DNA from: Elysia crispata
Taxonomy: Eukaryota; Mollusca; Gastropoda; Plakobranchidae
NCBI GenBank assembly: GCA_033675545.1
Contig: JAWDGP010006562.1
Coordinates: 1,061,001-1,125,000 of the forward strand
Length of the DNA stretch: 64,000 bases
Direction of reading: 5' to 3'
In this document: positions 63,814 to 64,000 of the stretch, one piece after another
How positions within the stretch are numbered: the first letter of the stretch is position 1
How the letters are laid out: each line of letters begins with the position of its first letter
Translations under genes and position numbers: made by a program
Notes under the pieces: model-generated
The model's database searches: none
Told to the model about the DNA's origin: nothing
What the model saw: the letters and a program-made list of their open reading frames with translations, nothing else

Positions 63814-64000
63814 CTGAAAAATTAACATATTGTGAGTGAAGGGTATCAACCTCACATCAATAAACAGCAATGAAATTTCCTTCTTTGAAGAAACTTTAAA
63901 TTGTTTCAAATTTAATTATATGACCAAAATAAAAGGAAGCTGATGTTTGAGTCTGCATGTTCACACATCTCACACAATCAAAATAATAATAATATGATGA

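Overview
The window is nuclear DNA of an animal. It is AT-rich, with short exons separated by long introns with GT-AG boundaries, and with many microsatellites, tRNA-derived SINE-like repeats, a LINE and a Tigger-type DNA transposon. A marine invertebrate, most likely a gastropod or other lophotrochozoan, fits the LINE type and repeat style, but that taxonomic guess is inference only. Nothing looks bacterial, viral or organellar.

Two host genes are supported, and they converge. On the + strand, about 3-16 kb, are the middle and 3' end of pinin (PNN), a nuclear speckle / exon-junction-associated splicing protein. Its exons are 4712-4787, 9408-9563, 12318-12456 and 13197-14365. The N-terminal exon(s) were not found with confidence. 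On the - strand, 63813 down to 28627, are the last eight exons of CFAP61, an axonemal protein of the radial-spoke-3 base (calmodulin- and spoke-associated complex). All eight join in phase and end at a stop codon. Its 5' part lies beyond the right edge.

Between the two 3' ends (about 16.7-28.6 kb) is a repeat-rich spacer. It holds a decayed - strand non-LTR retrotransposon (18.05-21.77 kb) with reverse transcriptase, CCHC knuckle and restriction-like endonuclease of the R2/HERO type. The LINE is flanked on both sides by a direct repeat carrying a tRNA-like sequence. The spacer also holds a foldback element (17.05-17.22 kb), SINE copies and long (TA)n arrays.

The CFAP61 introns carry a dead Tigger/pogo transposon (30.7-31.8 kb), a pair of opposed SINE copies around a (GTA)n array (38.1-38.55 kb), a broken repeat-associated protein gene (41.2-42.2 kb), a SINE (43.0 kb), and two near-tandem copies of a dispersed repeat (58.7-60.85 kb). 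That repeat also occurs in the first long pinin intron.

I found no CRISPR array, operon, convincing tRNA/rRNA gene or clearly new biological system. The most unusual objects are the tRNA-like direct repeats around the endonuclease-type LINE and the dispersed family that has a foldback form.
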